A DNA stretch of 64,000 nt from Micromonospora sp. KC606 (GTDB lineage Bacteria > Actinomycetota > Actinomycetes > Mycobacteriales > Micromonosporaceae): the NCBI RefSeq assembly GCF_004348675.1, contig NZ_SMKN01000011.1:17196-81195 (forward strand), given 5' to 3'. Numbering within the stretch: the stretch's first letter is position 1; each line of letters starts with the position of its first letter. The notes beneath the pieces were generated by a model. That model did not search any database, was not told the DNA's origin, and saw only the letters and a program-made list of their open reading frames with translations. The translations under genes and the position numbers were made by a program. This document shows positions 1 through 11,512 of this stretch, one piece after another.

Positions 1-113
1 ACCACGACCTGGTGCATCAACGCGATGTTTGCCTGGACGTCGAAGATGTCGGCGGGCAGCTCGACGGAGCCGGCCTTGTCGCCTTCGACGTTGCGGACGT
101 CAACGGTGGTCAC
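1..113 (-). CDS. rplD: 50S ribosomal protein L4, 5' end only
   Basis: Only the first 37 codons are present and the gene runs off the left edge. The reading begins [20 protein letters not shown], the usual actinobacterial L4 N-terminus. L4 binds 23S rRNA and lines the exit tunnel. The GTG start at 111-113 overlaps the rplC stop (TGA at 110-112) in a GTGA junction, so translation is probably coupled to L3. It is the third gene of an S10-type operon (rpsJ-rplC-rplD). L4 is the autoregulator of this operon in E. coli; whether that holds here cannot be seen. Confidence 0.93.
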   Translation of the reverse strand, partial: MTTVDVRNVEGDKAGSVELPADIFDVQANIALMHQVV

Positions 114-769
114 TTGGCCGCACCGCCCTTCTTCGCCTTGGCCGCGGTACGGACCAGGACCAGTGCCCCCTTGGGGCCGGGAATGGCACCGCGGACGAGC
201 AGGAGGTTGTTCTCGGTGTCCACCGCCTGGACGGTCAGGTTCTGGACGGTGTAACGCACGCCGCCCATCCGACCGGCCATCCGGGTGCCCTTGAAGACGC
301 GACCCGGGGTGGCGCAGGCGCCGATGGAGCCCGGCGAGCGGTGCTTGCGCTCCACACCGTGGCTGGCGCGCAGACCGTGGAAGCCGTGCCGCTTCATCGG
401 GCCGGCATAGCCCTTGCCCTTGGTCTTGCCGGTGACGTCGATGACGACGCCCGCCGGGAACTCCTCGACCGTGACCTCCTGGCCCGGCGAGTAGTCCGTG
501 GCGTCGATGGTGCGCAGCTCGACGATGTGCCGGCGCGGCGCCACGTCTGCCTTCGCGTAGTGCCCGCTGATCGGCTTCTTGACCTTGCGCGGGTCGATCG
601 TGCCGTAGGCGAGCTGGATGGCGGAGTACCCGTCCTTCTCGGCGCTACGAACCTGGCTGACGACGCACGGGCCGGCCTGCACCACGGTCACGGGAACAAC
701 CTTGTTGTTGTCCCAGACCTGGGTCATGCCGAGCTTGGCGCCCAGGATCCCCTTGACTTGCCTGTCCAT
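110..769 (-). CDS. rplC: 50S ribosomal protein L3
   Basis: This 219-residue protein starts [20 protein letters not shown], the typical bacterial L3 start. The middle carries the conserved [21 protein letters not shown] stretch (about residues 137-157), the loop that reaches the peptidyl-transferase centre. L3 is an early 50S assembly protein that binds the 3' domain of 23S rRNA. It lies 11 bp downstream of rpsJ and overlaps rplD, so the three are one transcript. Length and sequence match actinobacterial L3 (about 215-220 residues). No irregularity was seen. Confidence 0.97.
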   Translation of the reverse strand: MDRQVKGILGAKLGMTQVWDNNKVVPVTVVQAGPCVVSQVRSAEKDGYSAIQLAYGTIDPRKVKKPISGHYAKADVAPRRHIVELRTIDATDYSPGQEVTVEEFPAGVVIDVTGKTKGKGYAGPMKRHGFHGLRASHGVERKHRSPGSIGACATPGRVFKGTRMAGRMGGVRYTVQNLTVQAVDTENNLLLVRGAIPGPKGALVLVRTAAKAKKGGAAK

Positions 770-780
770 CTGTCCGGTCC

Positions 781-1089
781 CTACAGCTTGATCTCGATGT
801 CGACGCCAGCCGGCAGGTCGAGGCGCATGAGCGAGTCGACCGTCTTCGGGGTCGGGTCGATGATGTCGATCAGCCGCTTGTGCGTGCGCATCTCGAAGTG
901 CTCGCGCGAGTCCTTGTACTTGTGCGGCGAGCGGATAACGCAGAAACGGTTGATCTCCGTGGGCAGCGGCACCGGCCCTGCGACCTGCGCCCCGGTACGC
1001 GTCACCGTCTCGACGATCTTCCGAGCCGAGGAGTCGACGACCTCGTGGTCATAGGCCTTGAGCCGGATGCGGATCTTCTGTCCCGCCAT
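781..1089 (-). CDS. rpsJ: 30S ribosomal protein S10
   Basis: This 102-residue protein begins [19 protein letters not shown] and keeps the central [19 protein letters not shown] region of S10/NusE. S10 sits in the 30S head and also pairs with NusB in antitermination complexes. It is the first gene of the S10 operon here and is followed by rplC after 11 bp. A purine-rich GAGAGAAGGAACAG stretch lies just before the ATG. About 355 bp without a gene separates it from tuf; that stretch holds a candidate promoter, two perfect hairpins and a 20-nt element shared with the rpsL leader. Confidence 0.97.
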
Positions 1090-1132
1090 GGTGGCTTCTG
1101 TTCCTTCTCTCGATGCCGCTGTGTTGCGGGCA

Positions 1133-1152
1133 CCTGTACCGGCTGGTACAGG
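1133..1152 (-). promoter_or_regulatory. Hairpin in the rpsJ leader
   Basis: A perfect 8-bp stem (CCTGTACC / GGTACAGG) with a 4-nt loop lies 44-63 nt upstream of the rpsJ start. It has no T-run, so it is not an obvious intrinsic terminator. It could be part of a ribosomal-protein-responsive leader. This is inference from position and symmetry only. Confidence 0.45.
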
Positions 1153-1167
1153 CCCACTTCGCCGACC

Positions 1168-1187
1168 CCCGCGGTCGGGCGTGTCGC
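1168..1187 (-). promoter_or_regulatory. Shared 20-nt r-protein leader element (rpsJ copy)
   Basis: On the minus strand this reads GCGACACGCCCGACCGCGGG. The identical 20 nt recur at 5993-6012 in the rpsL leader, same strand and similar distance from the gene (about 80-100 nt upstream here). In this copy the flanks allow two short stems: GGGCG/CGCCC, and CCGACC/GGTCGG immediately 3'. Identity across two separate ribosomal leaders suggests an RNA or DNA regulatory element; its function is unknown. Confidence 0.55.
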
Positions 1188-1287
1188 GCCCTCGGACCAG
1201 GCTCCGCCCCGGGACTCCGGAGCGACTCTCCTGACCGCGCGGTGGGTCAAGGCGCCGATCGCATCACAGCGATCTGGACGCCGTGCG

Positions 1288-1322
1288 AGGGTGGTTGATC
1301 ACCAGGGGTGATCAACCACCCT
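1288..1322 (-). terminator. Strong hairpin downstream of tuf
   Basis: A perfect 16-bp stem (1288-1303 with 1307-1322) with a 3-nt loop lies about 120 bp after the tuf stop. There is no T-run, as is common for actinobacterial terminators. If the candidate promoter at 1398-1429 is real, this hairpin would instead lie inside the rpsJ leader and could act as an attenuator. Confidence 0.6.
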
Positions 1323-1397
1323 ACGCGCGACTGTTGGTCTTCCCGGAGGTCCAGCGTGCACCGGACGCGGGCGACTAACCGTCGTTACGCAACCTGA

Positions 1398-1429
1398 CTA
1401 GTATGCCGCACGACCGGCGGCAACGCTAA
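1398..1429 (-). promoter_or_regulatory. Candidate promoter for the S10 operon
   Basis: On the minus strand a -35-like TTAGCG (1424-1429) is followed after 18 nt by CATACT (1400-1405), or a slightly shifted TACTAG (1398-1403). It sits between the tuf stop and the large hairpin. The -35 is weak, so this is tentative. A start here would give a leader of roughly 300 nt for rpsJ. Confidence 0.4.
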
Positions 1430-1444
1430 TCGGGGTTACCCAGT

Positions 1445-2638
1445 TCACTTGACGATCTTGGTGACGCGACCAGCGCCGACCGTACGACCACCCTCGCGGA
1501 TCGCGAACTTGAGGTTCTCCTCCATGGCGATCGGCTGAATCAGCTTCACGGTCATGGTGGTGTTGTCGCCCGGCATGACCATCTCGGTGCCCTCAGGCAG
1601 CGTGACGACACCGGTGACGTCCGTGGTCCGGAAGTAGAACTGCGGACGGTAGTTCTGGAAGAACGGGGTGTGCCGGCCGCCCTCCTCCTTGGAGAGGATG
1701 TAGACCGTCGCCTCGAACTCCGTGTGCGGGGTCGTGGTGCCCGGCTTGATGACGACCATGCCGCGCTCGACGTCCTCGCGCTTGATGCCACGCAGCAGCA
1801 GACCGACGTTCTCGCCCGCGCGGGCCTCGTCGAGCAGCTTGCGGAACATCTCGATGCCGGTGCAGGTGGTCTTCATCGACTTCTCGCGGATGCCGACGAT
1901 CTCCACCTCCTCGTTCGGCTTGAGGATGCCACGCTCGGCGCGACCCGTGACGACGGTGCCACGACCGGTGATCGTGAAGACGTCCTCGATCGGCATCAGG
2001 AACGGCTTCTCGGTCTCGCGCTCCGGCTGCGGGATCGCGGTGTCGACAGCGTTCATGAGCTCCAGCAGACGCCCGGTCCACTCCGGGTCGCCCTCCAGGG
2101 CCTTGAGCGCCGAGACGCGGACGACCGGCAGGTCGTCACCCGGGTATTCCTGGTTCGACAGCAGCTCGCGAACCTCGAGCTCGACGAGCTCCAGGAGCTC
2201 CTCGTCGTCGACCATGTCGCTCTTGTTCAGCGCCACGACGATGTAGGGCACGCCGACCTGGCGGGCCAGCAGCACGTGCTCGCGGGTCTGCGGCATCGGG
2301 CCGTCCGTCGCCGCGACCACCAGGATCGCGCCGTCCATCTGGGCGGCGCCGGTGATCATGTTCTTGATGTAGTCGGCGTGACCGGGGCAGTCGACGTGCG
2401 CGTAGTGCCGCGCCTCGGTCTGGTACTCGACGTGCGCGATCGAGATCGTGATGCCGCGGGCCTTCTCCTCCGGCGCCTTGTCGATCTCGTCGAACGGCGT
2501 GTACGGGTTCAGGTCCGGGAACTGGTCGTGCAGGACCTTGGTGATGGCCGCCGTCAGCGTCGTCTTACCGTGGTCGATGTGACCAATGGTGCCGATGTTG
2601 ACGTGCGGCTTAGTCCGCTCGAACTTCGCCTTCGCCAC
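1445..2638 (-). CDS. tuf: Elongation factor Tu
   Basis: EF-Tu (397 residues) carries aminoacyl-tRNA to the ribosome with GTP. The start is taken as GTG at 2636-2638, because [20 protein letters not shown] N-termini are universal and an AGGAGG lies 6 nt upstream; an open frame continues 49 codons further but is not EF-Tu-like. GTPase motifs: GHIDHGKT (19-26), DCPGHAD (about 80) and NKSD (about 135). The C-terminus ends [10 protein letters not shown]. It follows fusA with a 219-bp gap that holds a small hairpin (2716-2733), so it may have its own promoter as well as readthrough from the str operon. Confidence 0.98.
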   Translation of the reverse strand: MAKAKFERTKPHVNIGTIGHIDHGKTTLTAAITKVLHDQFPDLNPYTPFDEIDKAPEEKARGITISIAHVEYQTEARHYAHVDCPGHADYIKNMITGAAQMDGAILVVAATDGPMPQTREHVLLARQVGVPYIVVALNKSDMVDDEELLELVELEVRELLSNQEYPGDDLPVVRVSALKALEGDPEWTGRLLELMNAVDTAIPQPERETEKPFLMPIEDVFTITGRGTVVTGRAERGILKPNEEVEIVGIREKSMKTTCTGIEMFRKLLDEARAGENVGLLLRGIKREDVERGMVVIKPGTTTPHTEFEATVYILSKEEGGRHTPFFQNYRPQFYFRTTDVTGVVTLPEGTEMVMPGDNTTMTVKLIQPIAMEENLKFAIREGGRTVGAGRVTKIVK

Positions 2639-2857
2639 TGGTGTCCTCCTGTGGACTTCTTGGTTCGTTCGCCCCGGTGCGCCAGGTCGGCGCTTAGGAC
2701 TCTGTCGACAGCCTTTCCGGCCTGACGGCCGGAGAGCCTTGGTGGGTTCTGCGGCGATGAAGCCTACAGGCCCGGATTCACACAACCCGACCGAGGTGGC
2801 CGCGGGCGGAAGTTGCCCGCAGCCAGCCCCGGGTCATCGGATCAGCTCAGGTGAGCG

Positions 2858-4954
2858 TCACTCACCGGTCGCCTTGGCGATGATCTCCTTCGCCACCGAG
2901 GCCGGAACCTCGGCGTAGGAGTCGAACTGCATGCTGTAGCTAGCCCGGCCCTGGGTCTTCGACCGCAGGTCGCCGACGTAGCCGAACATCTCCGACAACG
3001 GCACCAGGGCCCGGACGACGCGAGCGCCGCTGCGCTCTTCCATCGCCTGGATGATGCCACGGCGGGAGTTGAGGTCGCCGATGACGTCACCCATGTTCTC
3101 CTCAGGAGTGGTGACCTCAACGGCCATCATCGGCTCGAGCAGCGCGGGGTCGGCCTTGCGGGCCGCCTCCTTCATCACCATCGAGCCGGCGATCTTGAAC
3201 GCCATTTCCGACGAGTCGACCTCGTGGTACTGGCCGTCCACCAGCGTGAGCTTGACACCCACCAGCGGGAAGCCGGCGAGGATGCCGTACTGCATCGCGT
3301 CCTGCGCGCCCGCGTCCACCGACGGGATGAACTCCCGGGGGATGCGGCCACCGGTCACGGCGTTGGCGAACTCGTAGGTCGGCGCGTCGTTGCCCAGCGG
3401 CAGCGGCTCCAGGCTGATGATCACCCGGGCGTACTGGCCGGAACCACCGGTCTGCTTCTTGTGGGTGTACTCGACCTTCTCCACCTTGCGGCGGATGGTC
3501 TCGCGGTACGCCACCTGCGGCTTGCCGATGTTCGCCTCGACGTTGAACTCGCGGCGCATCCGGTCGACCAGGATGTCCAGGTGCAGCTCGCCCATGCCGG
3601 AGATGACCGTCTGGCCGGTCTGGTCGTCGAGCTTGACCCGGAAGGTCGGGTCCTCCTCGGCGAGCCGCTGGATGGCGGTGCTGAGCTTCTCCTGGTCGGC
3701 CTTGGTCTTCGGCTCGATGGCCACCTCGATGACCGGCTCCGGGAAGGTCATCGACTCCAGGATGACCGGGTTCGCCGGGTCACACAGGGTGTCACCGGTG
3801 GTGGTCTGCTTGAGACCCTGCACCGCGATGATGTCGCCGGCCTGGGCCGAGCTGCGCTCTTCCCGCTTGTTGGCGTGCATCTGGTAGATCTTGCCGATCC
3901 GCTCCTTGCGGTCCTTGGTGGAGTTGACCACCTGGGAGCCGGACTCGAGCGTGCCGGAGTAGATCCGGACGTAGGTGAGCTTGCCGAGGTGCTTGTCCGT
4001 CTGGATCTTGAAGGCCAGGCCGGAGAACGGCTCCTTGACCGACGGCCTGCGCTGCATCGGGGTCTCGCCGTCGGTGGCCGTGCCCTCGATCGCCGGGACG
4101 TCCAGCGGCGACGGCAGGTACGCCACGACCGCGTCCAGCATCGGCTGGATGCCCTTGTTCTTGAAGGCGGTGCCGGTGAGGACCGGGTTGGCCTTGCCGG
4201 CGATGGTCGACCGACGGATGGCGGCCTTGATCTCCTCGACGGAGATCTCCTCGCCCTCGAGGTACTTCTCCATCACCGCGTCGTCGACGTCGGCCAGGGT
4301 CTCCACCAGCTTCTCGCGCCACTCGGCGGCCGAGTCGGCGAGGTCGGCCGGGATCTCCTCGACCGTGTAGTCCTCACCCTTCACGGTCTCGCCGCGCCAG
4401 GTGAGTGCCCGCATTTCGACCAGGTCGACCACGCCGATGAAGTCGGACTCGGCGCCGATCGGGATCTGGAGCACCAGCGGGGTGGCGTTGAGCCGGTCGA
4501 TCATCATCTGCACGCAGCGGAAGAAGTCGGCGCCGGTCCGGTCGAGCTTGTTGACGAAGCACATCCGAGGGACGTTGTACTTGTCGGCCTGACGCCAGAC
4601 GTTCTCCGTCTGCGGCTCCACGCCGGCGACGCCGTCGTAGACCGCGACCGCACCGTCCAGCACCCGCAGCGACCGCTCGACCTCGACCGTGAAGTCGACG
4701 TGGCCGGGCGTGTCGATGATCTGGATCGTGTGGCCCTTCCACTCACACTTGGTGGCAGCGGAGGTGATGGTGATACCACGCTCCTGCTCCTGCTCCATCC
4801 AGTCCATGACGGCAGCGCCCTCGTGGACCTCACCGATCTTGTACGTGATACCGGTGTAGAAGAGGATCCGCTCGGTGGTAGTGGTCTTACCGGCATCGAT
4901 GTGCGCCATGATGCCGATGTTGCGTACGTTGGCGAGCGCGTCTGCGGCGGCCAC
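2858..4954 (-). CDS. fusA: Elongation factor G
   Basis: EF-G (698 residues) is the translocation GTPase of translation and also works in ribosome recycling. The P-loop AHIDAGKT is at 17-24, with DTPGHVD near residue 80 and NKLDRTG near 135, followed by the EF-G-specific domains II-V, including [15 protein letters not shown] in domain IV. The length matches the 690-700-residue family. The ATG start gives the canonical [13 protein letters not shown]-terminus. It sits between rpsG (75 bp upstream) and tuf in the classical str operon order rpsL-rpsG-fusA-tuf. Confidence 0.98.
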   Translation of the reverse strand: MAAADALANVRNIGIMAHIDAGKTTTTERILFYTGITYKIGEVHEGAAVMDWMEQEQERGITITSAATKCEWKGHTIQIIDTPGHVDFTVEVERSLRVLDGAVAVYDGVAGVEPQTENVWRQADKYNVPRMCFVNKLDRTGADFFRCVQMMIDRLNATPLVLQIPIGAESDFIGVVDLVEMRALTWRGETVKGEDYTVEEIPADLADSAAEWREKLVETLADVDDAVMEKYLEGEEISVEEIKAAIRRSTIAGKANPVLTGTAFKNKGIQPMLDAVVAYLPSPLDVPAIEGTATDGETPMQRRPSVKEPFSGLAFKIQTDKHLGKLTYVRIYSGTLESGSQVVNSTKDRKERIGKIYQMHANKREERSSAQAGDIIAVQGLKQTTTGDTLCDPANPVILESMTFPEPVIEVAIEPKTKADQEKLSTAIQRLAEEDPTFRVKLDDQTGQTVISGMGELHLDILVDRMRREFNVEANIGKPQVAYRETIRRKVEKVEYTHKKQTGGSGQYARVIISLEPLPLGNDAPTYEFANAVTGGRIPREFIPSVDAGAQDAMQYGILAGFPLVGVKLTLVDGQYHEVDSSEMAFKIAGSMVMKEAARKADPALLEPMMAVEVTTPEENMGDVIGDLNSRRGIIQAMEERSGARVVRALVPLSEMFGYVGDLRSKTQGRASYSMQFDSYAEVPASVAKEIIAKATGE

Positions 4955-5029
4955 TTCAATCCCTACTTATCGTCGTCTCGACACAACTGGTTGCGGTTCC
5001 GGCGCCGGCCCGGCGCCGGAACCAGGGTG

Positions 5030-5500
5030 TTACCAGCGGTAGTGCGCGAAGGCCTTGTTGGACTCGGCCATCTTGTGCGTGTCCTCGCGCCGCTTGACGG
5101 CGGCACCCAGACCGTTGCTCGCGTCCAGCAGCTCGTTCATCAGCCGCTCGATCATGGTCTTCTCACGACGGGCCTTGGAGTACGTCACCAGCCAGCGCAG
5201 ACCGAGGGTGGTCGCGCGGGCCGGACGGACCTCCACCGGCACCTGGTAGGTGGCGCCACCGACGCGGCGGCTGCGCACCTCGAGGGTCGGCTTGACGTTG
5301 TCCATCGCGCGCTTGAGCGTGACGACCGGGTCGGTGCCGCTCTTCTCGCGGCAGCCCTCCAGGGCGGCGTAGACGATGCGCTCGGCGAGCTGGCGCTTCC
5401 CGCGCATCAGGATCTTGTTCACCAGCTGGGTGACCAACGGCGAGTTGTACACCGGGTCAGCGACCAGCGGCTTCCGCGGAGCGGGTCCCTTACGCGGCAT
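5030..5500 (-). CDS. rpsG: 30S ribosomal protein S7
   Basis: This 156-residue protein begins [16 protein letters not shown], the actinobacterial S7 N-terminus, and ends [15 protein letters not shown]7 nucleates assembly of the 30S head and contacts the E site. The ATG at 5498-5500 lies 1 bp beyond the rpsL stop (5502-5504), so the pair is tightly coupled. An in-frame extension to 5560 lies inside rpsL and is rejected. In E. coli S7 represses its own operon; no similar structure can be judged in the 1-bp junction here. Confidence 0.97.
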   Translation of the reverse strand: MPRKGPAPRKPLVADPVYNSPLVTQLVNKILMRGKRQLAERIVYAALEGCREKSGTDPVVTLKRAMDNVKPTLEVRSRRVGGATYQVPVEVRPARATTLGLRWLVTYSKARREKTMIERLMNELLDASNGLGAAVKRREDTHKMAESNKAFAHYRW

Positions 5501-5501
5501 G

Positions 5502-5876
5502 TCAGCTCTTCTCCTTCTTCGCGCCGTAGCGGCTGCGCGCCTGCTTGCGGTTGCGGACACCCTGGGTGTCCAGCGAACCGCGGACGATCTTGTAACGCAC
5601 GCCGGGGAGGTCCTTCACCCGGCCGCCGCGGACGAGCACGATCGAGTGCTCCTGCAGGTTGTGACCCACGCCCGGGATGTAGGCGGTCACCTCGATCTGG
5701 CTGCTGAGCTTGACACGCGCGACCTTGCGGAGCGCCGAGTTCGGCTTCTTGGGGGTGGTGGTGTACACGCGGGTGCAGACACCGCGCCGCTGAGGAGACC
5801 CCTTCAGCGCCGGGGTCTTGGTCTTGGTCGTCTTGGCCTGGCGGCCCTTTCGGACCAGCTGCTGAATGGTGGGCAC
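5502..5876 (-). CDS. rpsL: 30S ribosomal protein S12
   Basis: S12 (124 residues) guards decoding accuracy in the 30S A site. The start is GTG at 5874-5876, giving [12 protein letters not shown]. The streptomycin-relevant lysines are intact: K43 in [10 protein letters not shown] and K88 in [12 protein letters not shown]. The sequence therefore predicts a streptomycin-sensitive S12; changes at these positions are the usual route to resistance and to antibiotic overproduction in actinomycetes. It is the first gene of the str operon, with a promoter about 300 nt upstream and a long leader. Confidence 0.97.
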   Translation of the reverse strand: MPTIQQLVRKGRQAKTTKTKTPALKGSPQRRGVCTRVYTTTPKKPNSALRKVARVKLSSQIEVTAYIPGVGHNLQEHSIVLVRGGRVKDLPGVRYKIVRGSLDTQGVRNRKQARSRYGAKKEKS

Positions 5877-5992
5877 CGGGTTTCTCCGCTCCCTTCGGTC
5901 GCTGCGAGGCGACCGCGCCGTCTGCTCGTTAGCCGGCCTGATGGACGGCTCTCCTACATTCCAACCAGGGCCACCTTGCGGAGGCCCCAGCA

Positions 5993-6012
5993 CCCGCGGT
6001 CGGGCGTGTCGC
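5993..6012 (-). promoter_or_regulatory. Shared 20-nt r-protein leader element (rpsL copy)
   Basis: This is identical over 20 nt to 1168-1187 in the rpsJ leader and in the same orientation, about 117-136 nt upstream of the rpsL start. Here the 5' part folds as GGGCG-ACA-CGCCC. It lies downstream of the predicted rpsL promoter, so it would be transcribed. The wider leader (5877-6184) holds no gene. Confidence 0.55.
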
Positions 6013-6184
6013 CCAGATCACGGTTCCCGGCGCTGTCGCTCACGCGTCCGCGCCGGATGTGTCCACCGGCGCACGGCGGGCCGCGTACCGGGTCTTTGAC
6101 TGTGTCGTGCCGCCACCTGATCGCCGGACGAACCGGATCCCGCGCACGCACGAGTTGCCCGGGCAGGCCCGGGCACAAGGGGAA

Positions 6185-6213
6185 AGAGTACCTACCACAG
6201 CCTCGCAGGTCAA
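6185..6213 (-). promoter_or_regulatory. Predicted promoter of the rpsL (str) operon
   Basis: On the minus strand TTGACC (6208-6213) is separated by exactly 17 nt from TACTCT (6185-6190). This fits the TTGACN-N17-TANNNT consensus of the principal actinobacterial sigma factor very well. Transcription would start near 6178, leaving a leader of about 300 nt. Confidence 0.75.
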
Positions 6214-6349
6214 AACGGAATGGTCCGCCGGTTCTCGGATCCCGCCGGTCACCCCGCGCGTCGTGCCTGCGCACCCATGATGGGCACCTACGCACCCAAG
6301 TGTACCGGCTGCCCGTCGAAGCGGCCCGCCGGCCCCGGCGCGACCGTTG

Positions 6350-6946
6350 TCACGCGAACTGCAACAGCAGGGCCAGCCCCAGGCCCGAAAGACTGAGCAG
6401 CAGCCCCCCCGCGCCACAGCTGATCCCCGCCGTGGCGAGGCCCCGCCCGGTGAACCGAACCGCCGGCGGCGGCGCCGCCCGGCGGATCTGCCGCCGGGCA
6501 AGGAGACCGGCGGCTATCGCCGCGGCCCCGGCCAGCACGCCCGGCACGGTGAACGCCCCGGCCGCCCAGGCGCCACCGAGCCGCGCCCCCGCGACGCCGA
6601 AGCAGACCACCACGAGGGAGACCATGATCGACCCCACACCGGCCACCAGCGAGCCCACCGCCGGACCAGAGGTCACCCCGGGCACGTCGAGGTGGACCAG
6701 GCCGAAGGGCGTACCCGGGACCGGGTCGACCCGCTTGGGCGGGCGCGGCGCCTCCCGCGGAGGCGGAGGCAGCGGGCTGTGCGTCGCCAGCGGCCACCCG
6801 GCGGCCGGCCGCCCACCCGGGTGCGTCCCGAACTGCCAACCCGACTGCCCGGGGTACCCCACCGCCGGCTGCCACGGACGTGCCCCGGGCTGCTGCGGGT
6901 CCGGCACGGCCGGGTCGGCTCCCGACGGCGACGCCGGTTCCGTCAC
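6350..6946 (-). CDS. Small membrane protein, Pro-rich N-terminus (DUF4190-like)
   Basis: This 198-residue protein of unknown function begins at GTG 6944-6946, 6 nt after an AGGAGG; an in-frame start at 7018 lacks a ribosome site. Residues 1-95 are rich in Pro and Gly and probably disordered and cytoplasmic. The C-terminal half has three or four hydrophobic segments (GSIMVSLVVVCFGVAGARLG, GVLAGAAAIAAGLLARRQ, AGGLLLSLSGLGLALLLQF). The layout resembles actinobacterial DUF4190-type proteins, but the call rests on architecture only. It shares strand and style with the next small membrane protein (7053-7436). Confidence 0.7.
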   Translation of the reverse strand: MTEPASPSGADPAVPDPQQPGARPWQPAVGYPGQSGWQFGTHPGGRPAAGWPLATHSPLPPPPREAPRPPKRVDPVPGTPFGLVHLDVPGVTSGPAVGSLVAGVGSIMVSLVVVCFGVAGARLGGAWAAGAFTVPGVLAGAAAIAAGLLARRQIRRAAPPPAVRFTGRGLATAGISCGAGGLLLSLSGLGLALLLQFA

Positions 6947-7052
6947 GTGGTCCTCCTGGGGAGTAGTCGGGTCCACCGCCGCGCGGCGGACACCGGCCAG
7001 GCTACCGTCGGCACGCACGGCCCACCCGCGGCGCGGGCGGTCATCACCGGGA

Positions 7053-7436
7053 TCAGTCGACGTTCGAGGAGAAGTCCCGCCCGAAGGGTGCCTCGGCGTA
7101 CCGGACCACGCCGATCACCACCAGGGTCACCACGGCCACCGCGACCAGCACCAGGCCAGCCCAGGCCAGCCGCTCACCGCGCCGTAGCCAGGCCGCGCCG
7201 GTGAGGTAGCCGCCGGAGGCGTACGCCTCGCGCCGGGCCTGCCGGGCGAGCTGGAGCGCGACCGTCGCCGGTACCACGCCACCGACGAACAGCCCGGTGA
7301 GCGCCCCCATCAGCCCCAGCGCGAAGACGGCCCGCGCTTTCGTCGCGGGGGCCGGGTCGGGGTCGAGCGGGTGTCGTGGCGGCTGGTGCGCCACGGGCAA
7401 CTGCCCGGGAGCGGTCGTCATGCCCCCATCATGCAC
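7053..7436 (-). CDS. Small two- or three-helix membrane protein (DUF4190-like)
   Basis: This 127-residue protein has a Pro-rich N-terminus, a hydrophobic segment ALGLMGALTGLFVGGVVPAT (about 40-60) and a second, WAGLVLVAVAVVTLVVIGVV (about 92-111), separated by a basic loop. No enzymatic motif is visible and the function is unknown. The ATG at 7436 has GGAAG 7 nt upstream; a second ATG at 7421 (MTTAPGQLPV) is possible. It lies between the rpoC terminator and the similar gene ending at 6350, and the two may form a pair. Confidence 0.72.
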   Translation of the reverse strand: MHDGGMTTAPGQLPVAHQPPRHPLDPDPAPATKARAVFALGLMGALTGLFVGGVVPATVALQLARQARREAYASGGYLTGAAWLRRGERLAWAGLVLVAVAVVTLVVIGVVRYAEAPFGRDFSSNVD

Positions 7437-7458
7437 CGACTTCCGTGCCCGTACATGC

Positions 7459-7493
7459 GACGAGGCCCCCGGCAGGGTGCCGGGGGCCTCGTC
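7459..7493 (-). terminator. rpoBC terminator
   Basis: A perfect 16-bp GC-rich stem (7459-7474 with 7478-7493) with a 3-nt loop begins 11 bp after the rpoC stop. There is no long T-run. Position and strength make it the likely end of the rpoBC transcript. Confidence 0.85.
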
Positions 7494-7503
7494 AGGTCAC
7501 TGC

Positions 7504-11391
<3,888 letters not shown>

Positions 11392-11512
11392 TATGTCCCC
11401 TATGTCGTCGTCTTTACAGCTAGATCATGGGCGGGGTTGGGGGCCGGCCGACCCGCGTCGGGATCAAGCCTGACCGCCCAGAGCGGGGCGGCTGGCCCCC
11501 AACCCACACCAC

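Noticed and set aside
2639..2785. 49-codon extension of tuf
   Set aside because: AGGAGG lies just before the GTG at 2638 and EF-Tu homologues start there.
3224..5707. 827-codon plus-strand frame opposite fusA and rpsG
   Set aside because: Long antisense frames are expected in high-GC coding DNA; fusA and rpsG on the minus strand explain the sequence.
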